Positions 1 through 7,520 of a DNA stretch of 53,574 nucleotides are shown here, piece after piece. The notes beneath the pieces are model-generated. The model worked only from the letters and a program-made list of their open reading frames with translations. It did no database searches and was not told where the DNA came from. This stretch comes from an uncultured Muribaculaceae bacterium (GTDB lineage: Bacteria; Bacteroidota; Bacteroidia; Bacteroidales; Muribaculaceae). The DNA lies in the NCBI GenBank assembly GCA_910587075.1, contig CAJUKE010000021.1, positions 1 through 53,574 on the forward strand, read 5' to 3'. Each line of letters opens with the position of its first letter. The stretch's first letter is position 1. The position numbers and the translations under genes are program-made.

Positions 1-620
1 TGCCAGGATTAATTGGAAAGAAAATCGGAATGACATCCGTTTTCAGTGCCGACGGAAAGAACGTTCCGTGCACTGTTATCGAAGTAGGTCCTTGTGTGGT
101 TTGCCAGGTGAAGACAGTGGAAACCGACGGCTACAACGCCCTCCAGCTTGGTTTTGAAGACAAGAAGGAGAAGCACACCACCCAGCCGGAAATGGGCCAC
201 TTCAAGAAAGCCGGCGTAACCCCCAAGCGCCACTTGGCCGAGTTCAAAGGGTTTGACCAGAACGAGTACAAGCTCGGAGACACCATCAGCGTCGATCTTT
301 TCACCGAAGACGACTTCGTCGACATCGTCGGCACCTCCAAGGGTAAAGGCTTCCAGGGCGTAGTTAAGCGCCACGGATTCGGCGGCGTAGGCCAGGCTAC
401 CCACGGCCAGCACAACCGCCTCCGCGCTCCCGGTTCGGTGGGCGCCTGCTCCTACCCCGCTAAGGTTTTCAAAGGCATGCGCATGGCCGGCCAGACCGGC
501 AACGAGCGCGTTACCGTGCAAAACCTCAAGGTCGTTAAAGTTATCCCCGAACACAACGTGCTCGTGATCAAGGGCTCGGTTCCCGGATGCAAAGGTTCAA
601 TCGTAATGGTAGAAAAGTAA
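1..620 (+). CDS. rplC: 50S ribosomal protein L3 (uL3), start codon cut by one base
   Basis: Early-assembly large-subunit protein that binds 23S rRNA near the peptidyl transferase centre. The window opens with TG followed in frame by CCA GGA TTA, so the ATG begins one base before position 1; the full protein would be 206 residues starting MPGLIGKKIGMTS, close to the usual ~209. The ATG at position 30 is internal (Met11). The glycine/histidine-rich stretch around HGFGGVGQATHGQHNRLRAPG is the typical L3 loop that reaches the catalytic centre. It is followed after 6 bases by rplD, in S10 operon order; rpsJ should lie just upstream, outside the window. Confidence 0.97.
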   Translation, partial: PGLIGKKIGMTSVFSADGKNVPCTVIEVGPCVVCQVKTVETDGYNALQLGFEDKKEKHTTQPEMGHFKKAGVTPKRHLAEFKGFDQNEYKLGDTISVDLFTEDDFVDIVGTSKGKGFQGVVKRHGFGGVGQATHGQHNRLRAPGSVGACSYPAKVFKGMRMAGQTGNERVTVQNLKVVKVIPEHNVLVIKGSVPGCKGSIVMVEK

Positions 621-626
621 TCGCTC

Positions 627-1247
627 ATGGAACTCGCAATCTACAACATAAAAGGTGAGGACACCGGCCGCAAGGCCATCCTCAACGACGAGGTTTTCGC
701 AATCGACGCCAACGAGCACGCTATCTGGCTCGACGTCAAGCAGTTCCTCGCCAACCAGCGCCAGGGTACACACAAGTCCAAGGAGCGCTCCGAAGTTTCC
801 GGCTCGACCCGTAAGCTCCACAAGCAGAAGGGTGGCGGCGGAAGCCGTATCGGCGACATCAACTCGCCCGTGCTCGTTGGTGGCGGCCGCGTGTTCGGCC
901 CCCGTCCCCGCGACTACCGCTTCAAGCTCAACAAAAAGCTCAAGCAGCTCGCCCGCAAGTCGGCCCTGACCCTCAAGGCCGCCGACGGCGAAATCAAAAT
1001 CGTTGAGGACTTCACTTTCGAAGCTCCTAAGACCAAGGACTTCGTGGCTTTCGCCAAGAACCTCCAGGTCGAAGGCCAGAAGGTGCTCCTGCTGCTCGCC
1101 GACCGCGACAAGAACGTCTACCTCTCGGCCCGCAACATCCCCAACACCCGCATCATGACCGCCAGCGACGTAAACACCTACGCCGTGCTCGACAACAAGA
1201 CTCTCATCATCACCGAGAAGAGCCTTGAGGTCATCAACAAACTCTAA
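627..1247 (+). CDS. rplD: 50S ribosomal protein L4 (uL4)
   Basis: Large-subunit protein lining the exit tunnel; in E. coli it also represses its own S10 operon, but nothing here shows whether that holds in this phylum. 206 residues (family ~200-210). The extended tunnel loop is visible as STRKLHKQKGGGGSR, followed by VFGPRPRDY, the signature of L4. It lies 6 bases after rplC and 25 bases before rplW. There is no Shine-Dalgarno sequence before the ATG. Identification is secure from sequence and operon position. Confidence 0.97.
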   Translation: MELAIYNIKGEDTGRKAILNDEVFAIDANEHAIWLDVKQFLANQRQGTHKSKERSEVSGSTRKLHKQKGGGGSRIGDINSPVLVGGGRVFGPRPRDYRFKLNKKLKQLARKSALTLKAADGEIKIVEDFTFEAPKTKDFVAFAKNLQVEGQKVLLLLADRDKNVYLSARNIPNTRIMTASDVNTYAVLDNKTLIITEKSLEVINKL

Positions 1248-1272
1248 CCTTCACCCTTCAAGGTAAAACGAA

Positions 1273-1563
1273 ATGGAAATATCTATCAAACCCATCGTAA
1301 CGGAAGCGGCAACCAACCTCACCGAGAAGCTCAACCGCTACACCTTCCGCGTTTCGCCCGAGGCTAACAAGTACCAGATCAAGGACCTGGTCGAGAAGCT
1401 CTACGGCGTGAAGGTCACCAAGGTCAACACCTACGTGGTACGCGGTAAGAACAAGAGCCGTTACACCAAGAGCGGTCTCCTCCGCGGCAAGACCGCCCAG
1501 TGGAAGAAGGCCTACGTCTCCTTAGCCGAAGGCCAGACCATCGACTTCTACAGCAACCTCTAA
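1273..1563 (+). CDS. rplW: 50S ribosomal protein L23 (uL23)
   Basis: Protein at the tunnel exit that docks trigger factor and the signal recognition particle. 96 residues, normal length. N-terminal KPIVTEAATNLTEKLNRYTF matches the KPxxTEKs pattern of L23, and the central VEKLYGVKVTKVNT is the conserved rRNA-binding segment. The C-terminus is KKAYVSLAEGQTIDFYSNL. Its ATG follows an A-rich leader. Behind it comes a long GC-rich spacer of 212 bases before rplB, unlike the short gaps before it. Confidence 0.97.
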   Translation: MEISIKPIVTEAATNLTEKLNRYTFRVSPEANKYQIKDLVEKLYGVKVTKVNTYVVRGKNKSRYTKSGLLRGKTAQWKKAYVSLAEGQTIDFYSNL

Positions 1564-1775
1564 AACAAGCCTCCGGGTCCGGCCGCTCCCCCTCGCGGGG
1601 CGGCGGCCGGGCAGCGGCCAGGCCAGGCCGACAAGTGCCGCCCAGAGGGCGGAAGCGGCGGAATAGCGGCGCGAGCCCCCCGCCAGCCTGAACCGAGCCC
1701 TCTGAAGCGACATACTTCCCCTGGAAGCCGCCCCAAACCCAGCGACCCGGAATCATCTATTTACAAACTCCAAAA
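1564..1775 (+). other. GC-rich hairpin spacer rplW-rplB
   Basis: 212 bases without a credible gene. The first ~180 are strongly GC-rich and hold a hairpin with an 8-bp stem CCGGCCGC (1579-1586) / GCGGCCGG (1603-1610) plus an inner CCCC/GGGG stem, and a smaller one CCGCCC (1638-1643) / GGGCGG (1647-1652). Neither has a following T-run. The last ~35 bases are A-rich and unstructured up to the rplB ATG. Short open frames here (1424-1756 minus, 1500-1691 plus) look like GC-driven artefacts. Confidence 0.6.
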
Positions 1776-2603
1776 ATGGCAGTAAGAAAATTCAAGCCCA
1801 CAACACCGGGGCAGAGACACAAAGTTATTGGCGTGTTCAAAGGAGTGATCACTGCAACCACGCCAGAGAAATCTCTTACAGTCGGTAAAAAGAGCACCGG
1901 TGGCCGTAACTCCGAAGGCCACCTCACCAACCGCTACATGGGTGGCGGCCACAAGCGCAAATACCGCATCATAGACTGGAAGAGAGCCAAAGACGGTGTG
2001 CCCGCCGTAGTAAAGAGCATCGAGTACGACCCTAACCGTTCGGCCCGCATCGCCCTCCTCTACTACGTTGACGGCGCTAAAGCTTACATTATCGCACCCA
2101 ACGGCTTAGAAGTTGGTACAACCGTCGTTTCCGGCCCCGACGCGGCTCCCGAAATCGGCAACGCGCTCCCCCTGGGCAAAATCCCCGTGGGTACCGTGAT
2201 CCACTGCATCGAGATGCGCCCCGGCCAGGGAGCCTTCATGGCCCGCTCCGCCGGCACCTTCGCACAGCTCGTTTCCCGCGAAGGCGACTACGCCATCATC
2301 AAGCTCCCCTCGGGAGAAACCCGCAAGATCCTCTGCGCGTGCAAGGCTACAATCGGCGTGGTCGGTAACTCCGAGCACTCGCTCGAACGCTCCGGCAAGG
2401 CCGGCCGCTCCCGCTGGCTCGGCAAGCGCCCCCGCAACCGCGGCGTTGTCATGAACCCTGTCGACCACCCCATGGGTGGTGGCGAAGGCCGCGCTTCCGG
2501 CGGACATCCCCGTTCGCGCAAGGGCCTCTACTCGAAGGGCCTCAAGACCCGCTCGCCGAAGAAGACTTCGTCGAAGTATATCATCGAGCGTCGTAAAAAG
2601 TAA
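1776..2603 (+). CDS. rplB: 50S ribosomal protein L2 (uL2)
   Basis: Core 23S rRNA-binding protein needed for subunit association and peptidyl transferase assembly. 275 residues (family ~273-277). The N-terminus MAVRKFKPTTPGQRH, the OB/SH3 core and the C-terminal signature NPVDHPMGGGEGRASGG, containing the conserved histidine, are all present. The very basic tail KKTSSKYIIERRKK is typical. Start chosen at the ATG behind an A-rich leader (ACAAACTCCAAAA). Next gene rpsS after 34 bases. Confidence 0.98.
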   Translation: MAVRKFKPTTPGQRHKVIGVFKGVITATTPEKSLTVGKKSTGGRNSEGHLTNRYMGGGHKRKYRIIDWKRAKDGVPAVVKSIEYDPNRSARIALLYYVDGAKAYIIAPNGLEVGTTVVSGPDAAPEIGNALPLGKIPVGTVIHCIEMRPGQGAFMARSAGTFAQLVSREGDYAIIKLPSGETRKILCACKATIGVVGNSEHSLERSGKAGRSRWLGKRPRNRGVVMNPVDHPMGGGEGRASGGHPRSRKGLYSKGLKTRSPKKTSSKYIIERRKK

Positions 2604-2637
2604 CCGCTAACTTCTAAGCAAACATCTTAAGATTACA

Positions 2638-2907
2638 ATGAGTCGTTCATTAAAAAAAGGCCCGTTTATCTCGGTTAAACTCGAGAAGAAGGTCAACGCC
2701 ATGGAAGCCTCGGGCAAGAAGTCGGTGATCAAAACCTGGAGCCGCGCCTCCATGATCGCCCCCGAGTTCGTAGGCCACACCTTCGCCGTGCACAACGGAA
2801 ACAAGTTCATCCCCGTGTACGTCACCGAGAACATGGTGGGACACAAGCTCGGCGAGTTCGCCCCCACCCGCACATTCCGCGGCCACGCAGGCAACAAGAA
2901 GAAATAA
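2638..2907 (+). CDS. rpsS: 30S ribosomal protein S19 (uS19)
   Basis: Small-subunit head protein that works with S13 near the decoding region. 89 residues, normal. N-terminus MSRSLKKGPFISVKLEKKV and the C-terminal block KLGEFAPTRTFRGHAG are family signatures. It sits between rplB and rplV as in the standard S10 operon. A spacer of 62 bases follows, including an AT-rich leader in front of rplV. Confidence 0.97.
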   Translation: MSRSLKKGPFISVKLEKKVNAMEASGKKSVIKTWSRASMIAPEFVGHTFAVHNGNKFIPVYVTENMVGHKLGEFAPTRTFRGHAGNKKK

Positions 2908-2969
2908 GCTCAGTGCCATTCTTCTTTAGCCCCACATTTAATCAAAGATAAAAATAGCACAACAATAAA

Positions 2970-3377
2970 ATGGGTGTAAGAAAAAGACAAGCAGCTCAGG
3001 CTCGCAAAGAGGCGCAGAAGAATGTCGCCTTCGCCAAGCTGACCAACGTACCCTCGTCGCCTCGCAAAATGCGCCTCGTGGCTGACCTGGTCCGCGGGCA
3101 GGAAGTGTTCCGCGCCCTGGGCATCCTCAAGTTCTCCAACAAGGAGGCTGCCGCACGCCTGGAGAAGCTCCTCCGCTCGGCTATCGCTAACTGGGAAGCC
3201 AAAAACGAGCGCAAGGCCGAAAACGGCGAACTCTATATCTCGACTATCTACGTTAACCCCGCCCCGATGCTCAAGCGTCTCCGCCCCGCACCCCAGGGCC
3301 GCGGCTACCGTATCCGCAAGCGCGCCAACCATGTGACCCTGGTTGTCGACACTATTGACAACGAAAATAAGGACTGA
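2970..3377 (+). CDS. rplV: 50S ribosomal protein L22 (uL22)
   Basis: Exit-tunnel protein that contacts all six domains of 23S rRNA. 135 residues, longer than the E. coli 110, with a basic/alanine-rich N-terminal extension (MGVRKRQAAQARKEAQK) before the conserved SPRKMRLVADLVRG motif; extensions of this kind are usual in Bacteroidota. The tunnel beta-hairpin region APMLKRLRPAPQGRGYRIRKR is intact. The start is the ATG directly behind an AT-rich leader. Six bases separate it from rpsC, so the two are probably translationally linked. Confidence 0.97.
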   Translation: MGVRKRQAAQARKEAQKNVAFAKLTNVPSSPRKMRLVADLVRGQEVFRALGILKFSNKEAAARLEKLLRSAIANWEAKNERKAENGELYISTIYVNPAPMLKRLRPAPQGRGYRIRKRANHVTLVVDTIDNENKD

Positions 3378-3383
3378 CGAACT

Positions 3384-4133
3384 ATGGGACAGAAAGTAAA
3401 TCCGATTAGCAACCGCCTCGGCGTAATCCGCGGCTGGGACTCCAACTGGTATGGCGGCAAGAAATATGGCGACACACTCCTGGAGGACTCCAAGCTGCGC
3501 AAGTACCTCAACGTCCGCCTGGCCAAGTCAAGCGTGTCGCGCATCGTCATCGAGCGCACCCTCAAGCTCATCACGATCACCGTGTGCACCTCGCGCCCGG
3601 GTCTGATCATCGGCAAGGGTGGCTCCGAAGTCGACAAACTCAAGGAAGAACTCAAGAAAATCACCGACAAGGACGTCCAGATTAACATCTTCGAGGTTAA
3701 GCGCCCCGAACTCGACGCCCAGATCGTCGCTTCCACCATCGCCCGCCAGATCGAAGGCAAAGTGGCTTACCGCCGCGCTGTGAAGATGGCTATCGCCGCC
3801 ACCATGCGCTCCGGGGCCGAAGGCATCAAGGTGCAGGTTTCCGGCCGTCTCAACGGCGCCGAAATCGCCCGCTCCGAGATGTTCAAGGAGGGCCGCACCC
3901 CGCTGCACACCCTCCGCGCCGACATCGACTACGCCCTCGTCGAGGCCCACACCAAGGTAGGTGTGCTCGGCGTTAAGGTATGGATCTGCCGCGGCGAGGT
4001 CTACGGCAAGCGCGACCTCGCTCCCAACTTCGCCGCACAGGCCAAGGAAGGCCGTCCCGCCGGCGGCGACCGCGGCCAGCGCCGCGGTGGCTTCCGCAAA
4101 CCCCGCGGAGGCGAAGGCCGCGACCGTCGGTAA
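3384..4133 (+). CDS. rpsC: 30S ribosomal protein S3 (uS3)
   Basis: Small-subunit head protein forming part of the mRNA entry channel. 249 residues (E. coli 233). N-terminal MGQKVNPISNRLGVIRGWDS and the KH domain (around residues 60-110, with LIIGKGGSEVDKL as the GxxG loop) are clear. The C-terminus carries an Arg/Gly-rich extension after about residue 210, rich in RGG-like triplets, which accounts for the extra length. A long GC-rich spacer of 233 bases follows. Confidence 0.97.
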   Translation: MGQKVNPISNRLGVIRGWDSNWYGGKKYGDTLLEDSKLRKYLNVRLAKSSVSRIVIERTLKLITITVCTSRPGLIIGKGGSEVDKLKEELKKITDKDVQINIFEVKRPELDAQIVASTIARQIEGKVAYRRAVKMAIAATMRSGAEGIKVQVSGRLNGAEIARSEMFKEGRTPLHTLRADIDYALVEAHTKVGVLGVKVWICRGEVYGKRDLAPNFAAQAKEGRPAGGDRGQRRGGFRKPRGGEGRDRR

Positions 4134-4366
4134 ACGATAACTGGCCCGGCAACCCCCTCCCCGCCACAGCGGGGCGGGGGAGCCCCCGGACCGACGCCGG
4201 CCCGGCCGGCAAGCCCCTCTGAGGCGGTCCTCCCGCCGGAGAACGCGGACACCGCGCCGCCCCCTTCCTCGAAGGCACGGCGAGCCGCGCGACCTCCTAA
4301 AGGAGGCGACCCTTGAAACGGGGGCGTCATAAACATCTTCCAAAACTCGACTAACATCACACTCAA
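4134..4366 (+). other. GC-rich hairpin spacer rpsC-rplP
   Basis: 233 bases with no credible gene. Contains a hairpin at 4153-4180 (CCCCC + CCCCGC stem, CACA loop, GCGGGG + GGGGG, one mismatch) and a self-complementary CCTCC-TAAA-GGAGG hairpin at 4293-4306, which presents a Shine-Dalgarno-like GGAGG paired to an anti-Shine-Dalgarno-like CCTCC. The final ~40 bases are A-rich up to the rplP ATG. No promoter consensus was found. Confidence 0.55.
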
Positions 4367-4798
4367 ATGTTACAACCGAAGAAAACCAAGTTTCGCAGAG
4401 TGCAAAAGGGCCGCGCAAAAGGCAACGCGCAGCGCGGTAACCAGCTCGCGTTCGGTTCATTTGGCATAAAGACCCTCGAATCCAAGTGGATCACCGGTCG
4501 CCAAATCGAAGCTGCCCGTATCGCGGTAACCCGCTACATGCAGCGCCAGGGACAGCTCTGGATCCGCATCTTCCCTGACAAACCCATCACCAAGAAGCCT
4601 CTCGACGTCCGAATGGGTAAAGGTAAAGGTAACCCCGAAGGCTACGTTGCCTCCGTTACTCCCGGCCGCATGATAATCGAGATCGACGGCGTTCCCTTCG
4701 ACATCGCCAAGGAAGCTCTCCGCCTCGGCGCCCAGAAGCTTCCCGTGACCACCAAGTTCGTTGTCGCCCGCGACTACGATCCCTCCCTGAATGTCTAA
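4367..4798 (+). CDS. rplP: 50S ribosomal protein L16 (uL16)
   Basis: Protein of the A-site/central protuberance region of the 50S subunit. 143 residues (family 136-144). Starts MLQPKKTKFRRVQKGR and carries the conserved GxxxxAxxxGxxALxxxxxxxxxxxQIEAARIAxTR pattern, here ending QIEAARIAVTRYMQRQG; the later RMGKGKGNPEGYVA block is also diagnostic. The ATG follows an A/C-rich leader without Shine-Dalgarno. rpmC follows after 22 bases. Confidence 0.97.
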   Translation: MLQPKKTKFRRVQKGRAKGNAQRGNQLAFGSFGIKTLESKWITGRQIEAARIAVTRYMQRQGQLWIRIFPDKPITKKPLDVRMGKGKGNPEGYVASVTPGRMIIEIDGVPFDIAKEALRLGAQKLPVTTKFVVARDYDPSLNV

Positions 4799-4820
4799 CC
4801 CGGCAACCTGAAAAGAAGCT

Positions 4821-5018
4821 ATGACCAAAGAAGAAATCAAAGAGCTCTCCACGGCCGATTTGAAGGAGCGCCTGGAACAGATGAAGAAGGAATACCTCCA
4901 GCTCAAGGCCACCCACGCGGTAACTCCCATCGACAACCCCGCCAAGATTACCGCCGACCGCAAAATGATCGCCCGCGTCAACACCGAACTCCGCGCACGC
5001 GAGCTCAACAACAAGTAA
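4821..5018 (+). CDS. rpmC: 50S ribosomal protein L29 (uL29)
   Basis: Small helical protein beside the tunnel exit, part of the trigger factor/SRP docking platform. 65 residues, normal. MTKEEIKELSTADLKERLEQMKKEY is the first helix and the second contains the conserved RKMIARVNTELRARE pattern, equivalent to the usual IARxxT motif. Order rplP-rpmC-rpsQ is standard. Gaps on both sides are about 20 bases. Confidence 0.95.
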   Translation: MTKEEIKELSTADLKERLEQMKKEYLQLKATHAVTPIDNPAKITADRKMIARVNTELRARELNNK

Positions 5019-5037
5019 CTCTTATCCGCCACAAGAA

Positions 5038-5298
5038 ATGGAAGAAAAAAGAAACCTCAGAAAAGAGCGTATCGGCGTTGTTTCGAGCAACAAGGGCGAC
5101 AAGACCATCACCGTCATGGTGAAGTGGAAGGAGAAACACCCCATCTACGGCAAGTTCGTCAGCAAGACTAAGAAATACCACGCCCACGACGAGAACAACG
5201 AGTGCTCCATCGGCGACAAGGTGCGCCTCATGGAAACCCGCCCCCTGTCGAAGACAAAGCGCTGGAGATTAGTTGAAATCATCGAAAAAGTTAAGTAA
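5038..5298 (+). CDS. rpsQ: 30S ribosomal protein S17 (uS17)
   Basis: OB-fold protein binding 16S rRNA helices 7 and 11, an early assembly protein. 86 residues. The N-terminus RNLRKERIGVVSSNKGDKTITV and the pattern HPIYGKFVSKTKKYHAHDE are the S17 signature, followed by GDKVRLMETRPLSKTKRWRL. Start ATG at 5038 follows CCACAAGAA. rplN begins 14 bases after the stop. This ends the S10 operon segment and the spc segment begins with the next gene. Confidence 0.97.
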   Translation: MEEKRNLRKERIGVVSSNKGDKTITVMVKWKEKHPIYGKFVSKTKKYHAHDENNECSIGDKVRLMETRPLSKTKRWRLVEIIEKVK

Positions 5299-5312
5299 GC
5301 AACACAACCACA

Positions 5313-5678
5313 ATGATACAGACAGAATCCCGTTTAACCGTAGCCGACAACAGCGGAGCCAAGGAAGCCCTGTGCATCCACGTGCTCGGCGGCACAGGTC
5401 GTCGCTACGCCTCTGTGGGCGACATCATCGTCGTTTCCGTAAAGAGCGTGATCCCCTCGTCCGACGTCAAGAAGGGCACAGTATCCAAGGCCGTTGTTGT
5501 CCGCACCAAGAAGGAAGTACGCCGTCCCGACGGTTCCTACATCCGCTTCGACGACAACGCGTGCGTGCTGCTCAACAACGCCGGCGAACTCCGCGGAACC
5601 CGCATCTTCGGCCCGGTAGCCCGCGAGCTCCGCGCCACCAACATGAAGATTGTCTCCCTCGCCCCCGAGGTACTCTAA
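5313..5678 (+). CDS. rplN: 50S ribosomal protein L14 (uL14)
   Basis: Interface protein forming bridges B5/B8 to 16S rRNA. 121 residues, normal length. MIQTESRLTVADNSGAKEALCI and the C-terminal GTRIFGPVARELR are diagnostic. First gene of the classical spc operon; in E. coli S8 regulates translation near here, but I see no recognisable S8 target site. rplX follows after 41 bases, including an A/C-rich leader. Confidence 0.97.
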   Translation: MIQTESRLTVADNSGAKEALCIHVLGGTGRRYASVGDIIVVSVKSVIPSSDVKKGTVSKAVVVRTKKEVRRPDGSYIRFDDNACVLLNNAGELRGTRIFGPVARELRATNMKIVSLAPEVL

Positions 5679-5719
5679 CTTCAAGTTCACCGCAACGCTA
5701 ACCACACAAGCTAACAACA

Positions 5720-6037
5720 ATGAAGCTACATATCAAAAAGGGCGACACCGTGGTTGTTATCGCCGGCGACGACAAGAACGCGAAAGGCCGCGTTCTCTCG
5801 GTCGACGCCAAGAAATTCCGCGCCATCGTCGAAGGGGTCAACATGGTCACCAAGGCCACCAAGCCCAGCGCCCAGCACCCCCAGGGCGGCCTCATCAAGA
5901 AGGAAGCACCCATCAACATCTCCAACCTCGCCCTGGTCGATCCCAAGACCGGCAAGGCTACCCGCGTCGCCATCAAGGTGAAGGAAAACGGAGAGAAGGT
6001 TCGCATCGCTAAAAAATCAGGAGAGGAGATTAAGTAA
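5720..6037 (+). CDS. rplX: 50S ribosomal protein L24 (uL24)
   Basis: Assembly-initiator protein with a KOW domain near the N-terminus (residues 2-30, IKKGDTVVVIAGDDKNAKGRVL). 105 residues, normal length. The middle block HPQGGLIKKEAPINISNL is also conserved. The stop codon overlaps the rplE start by one base (TAATG at 6035-6039), suggesting translational coupling. An internal frame at 5754 and other frames are shadows. Confidence 0.97.
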   Translation: MKLHIKKGDTVVVIAGDDKNAKGRVLSVDAKKFRAIVEGVNMVTKATKPSAQHPQGGLIKKEAPINISNLALVDPKTGKATRVAIKVKENGEKVRIAKKSGEEIK

Positions 6038-6579
6038 TGAGCCAGACCACACTTAAAAAGCACTACGACGAAGTAATCGTCCCCGCCCTGACCAAGGAGT
6101 TCAACTACACTACTCCCATGCAGGTGCCCCGCCTTGAGAAGATCGTCATTAACGAAGGCCTCGGCGAAGCTACCCAGGACAAGAAGGTCATCGAGACCGC
6201 AATCAACGAGCTCACCGCCATCACCGGCCAGAAGGCTGTCGCAACACTGTCGAAGAAGGACATCTCCAACTTCAAGGTGCGTAAGAAAATGCCCATCGGT
6301 GCCCGCGTGACCCTGCGTCGCGAGCGCATGTACGAGTTCCTGGAGCGCCTCATCCGCGTCGCTCTGCCCCGTATCCGCGACTTCAAGGGTATCGAGAGCA
6401 AGCTCGACGGCCGCGGCAACTACACCCTCGGCATCACCGAGCAGATCATCTTCCCTGAAATCAACATCGACTCCATCTCGAAGCTCATGGGTATGAACAT
6501 CACCTTCGTTACCTCGGCCAACACCGACGAAGAAGGTTTCGCCCTGCTCAAGCACTTCGGCCTCCCCTTCAAAAAGTAA
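6037..6579 (+). CDS. rplE: 50S ribosomal protein L5 (uL5)
   Basis: 5S rRNA-binding protein that contacts P-site tRNA. 180 residues (family ~179). N-terminus LKKHYDEVIVPALTKEFNYTTPMQVPRLEKIVINEGLGEA is typical, and the loop region KVRKKMPIGARVTLRRERMYEFLERL is conserved. Starts inside the rplX stop (TAATG). In the standard spc operon rpsN should follow directly; here the order is broken by a hairpin, a promoter and a two-gene MNT/HEPN module. Confidence 0.97.
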   Translation: MSQTTLKKHYDEVIVPALTKEFNYTTPMQVPRLEKIVINEGLGEATQDKKVIETAINELTAITGQKAVATLSKKDISNFKVRKKMPIGARVTLRRERMYEFLERLIRVALPRIRDFKGIESKLDGRGNYTLGITEQIIFPEINIDSISKLMGMNITFVTSANTDEEGFALLKHFGLPFKK

Positions 6580-6609
6580 GCCGGACCCGAGAAGGAACCA
6601 ATACCTACC

Positions 6610-6638
6610 GAGCCGCGACCCCTCCAGGGCCGCGGCTC
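6610..6638 (+). terminator. Hairpin behind rplE, possible terminator or attenuator
   Basis: Perfect 8-bp stem GAGCCGCG (6610-6617) / CGCGGCTC (6631-6638) with a 13-base loop that can add a CCC/GGG pair set. The following tract TGTCGTTTCC is only weakly T-rich, so it may act as a partial terminator. It lies between rplE and the inserted module, where reduced read-through would make sense. Confidence 0.45.
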
Positions 6639-6731
6639 TGTCGTTTCCTGCCCCCTTACCCCGTTTCTACCGAAAGTCGCGGCGTTTGAGCCAAAATGAT
6701 GCCGCATTCGTTTTTCCTTAATAGAGATTGC

Positions 6732-6762
6732 TTTGTGCGGTCATTTATTTTAGGTATATTTG
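6732..6762 (+). promoter_or_regulatory. Bacteroidota-type promoter of the MNT/HEPN module
   Basis: TTTG at 6732-6735, 19-base spacer, TATATTTG at 6755-6762: a full match to the Bacteroidota housekeeping consensus TTTG-N19/21-TAnnTTTG. Predicted start about 6 bases further on, giving a leader of roughly 28 bases before the ATG at 6796. It shows the module is an independent transcription unit inside the ribosomal operon. Confidence 0.8.
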
Positions 6763-6795
6763 CGGACTACTCTTTTTCAGTAGCTCAGTCAAGCC

Positions 6796-7113
6796 ATGGT
6801 ACTAAAGGAAATACTATCGAGAATAAGGACGCTTCTCAACGCGGTGGCGCCCGACGCCAGGGCCATCCTTTACGGGTCGCGGGCACGCGGCGATGCCCGC
6901 GAGGATTCCGACCTTGACCTGCTCATATTGCTCCCGGATTCGTGCGAGGGGGCTGTTTTCGCAAGGCGGCGGTCCGACATAATGGGTCGCCTATACGACC
7001 TGTCGCTTCGCACAGGCGTCGATATTTCGCCGTTAGTGCTTGTGCCGAAGGTCTTTTACGCTCGCAAAACACCCTTTACCGTCAATGTTATAAATGAGGG
7101 GATTGAGATATGA
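6796..7113 (+). CDS. Minimal nucleotidyltransferase (MNT domain), partner of HEPN protein
   Basis: 105-residue protein of the DNA polymerase-beta-like minimal nucleotidyltransferase superfamily. The glycine-serine motif G27-S28-R in LYGSRARGDA and the paired aspartates D39/D41 in SDLDLLIL form the metal and nucleotide site; D76 in GVDISPLVL fits the third acidic residue, so the active site looks complete. Related MNTs paired with HEPN proteins act as antitoxins, in characterised cases by AMPylating the HEPN toxin; that this one does so is inference. The stop overlaps the partner's start (ATGA, 7110-7113). It sits between rplE and rpsN, an unusual location. Start chosen at the ATG 34 bases after the promoter. 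Confidence 0.88.
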   Translation: MVLKEILSRIRTLLNAVAPDARAILYGSRARGDAREDSDLDLLILLPDSCEGAVFARRRSDIMGRLYDLSLRTGVDISPLVLVPKVFYARKTPFTVNVINEGIEI

Positions 7114-7520
7114 CAGAGACGCTTGACCCCCAGTCGCGGCGCGACCTTGTAAATTACAGGCTCGGTCGCGCGTCCGCCACTCTCAAAGAAGCCGACTACA
7201 TCGCCGCCGGAGGTTATTACAACGCGGCGATGAACCGGCTTTACTATGCTTGTTTCTATGCGGCATCGGCGCTAATGCTTCAGTCCGGATTCGACGCATC
7301 AACGCATAAGGGGATACGCAATATGCTCGGCCAGAAATTCATTCAGACCGGGCTCCTCCCCGCCAAGTACGGCAGGATATACTCCCAGCTGTTTCAAAAT
7401 CGCCAGGCCGGCGATTATGAGGACTTCGTTTATTGCGACCGCGATCTCTTCGAACTCTCTCGCCCCGATGCGGAGGAATTCGTATCTGTGATTTCCTCAA
7501 TGGTCATAAGTGAAGCTTAG
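7110..7520 (+). CDS. HEPN domain protein (probable toxin-like partner of MNT)
   Basis: 136-residue all-helical protein matching the HEPN family (PF05168 type), which often pairs with minimal nucleotidyltransferases. Visible: the helix NRLYYACFYAASALM (residues 42-56), where RNase-active HEPN proteins carry R-x4-6-H. Here R43 is present but the expected histidine position is Tyr50, so RNase activity is uncertain; many proteins of this subfamily show the same substitution. Further on the conserved RQAGDYEDF block (98-106) is present. It overlaps the MNT gene by four bases, so the two are co-translated. Substrate and biological role (RNA-targeting toxin, phage defence, or housekeeping regulator) cannot be told from sequence. 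Confidence 0.85.
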   Translation: MTETLDPQSRRDLVNYRLGRASATLKEADYIAAGGYYNAAMNRLYYACFYAASALMLQSGFDASTHKGIRNMLGQKFIQTGLLPAKYGRIYSQLFQNRQAGDYEDFVYCDRDLFELSRPDAEEFVSVISSMVISEA

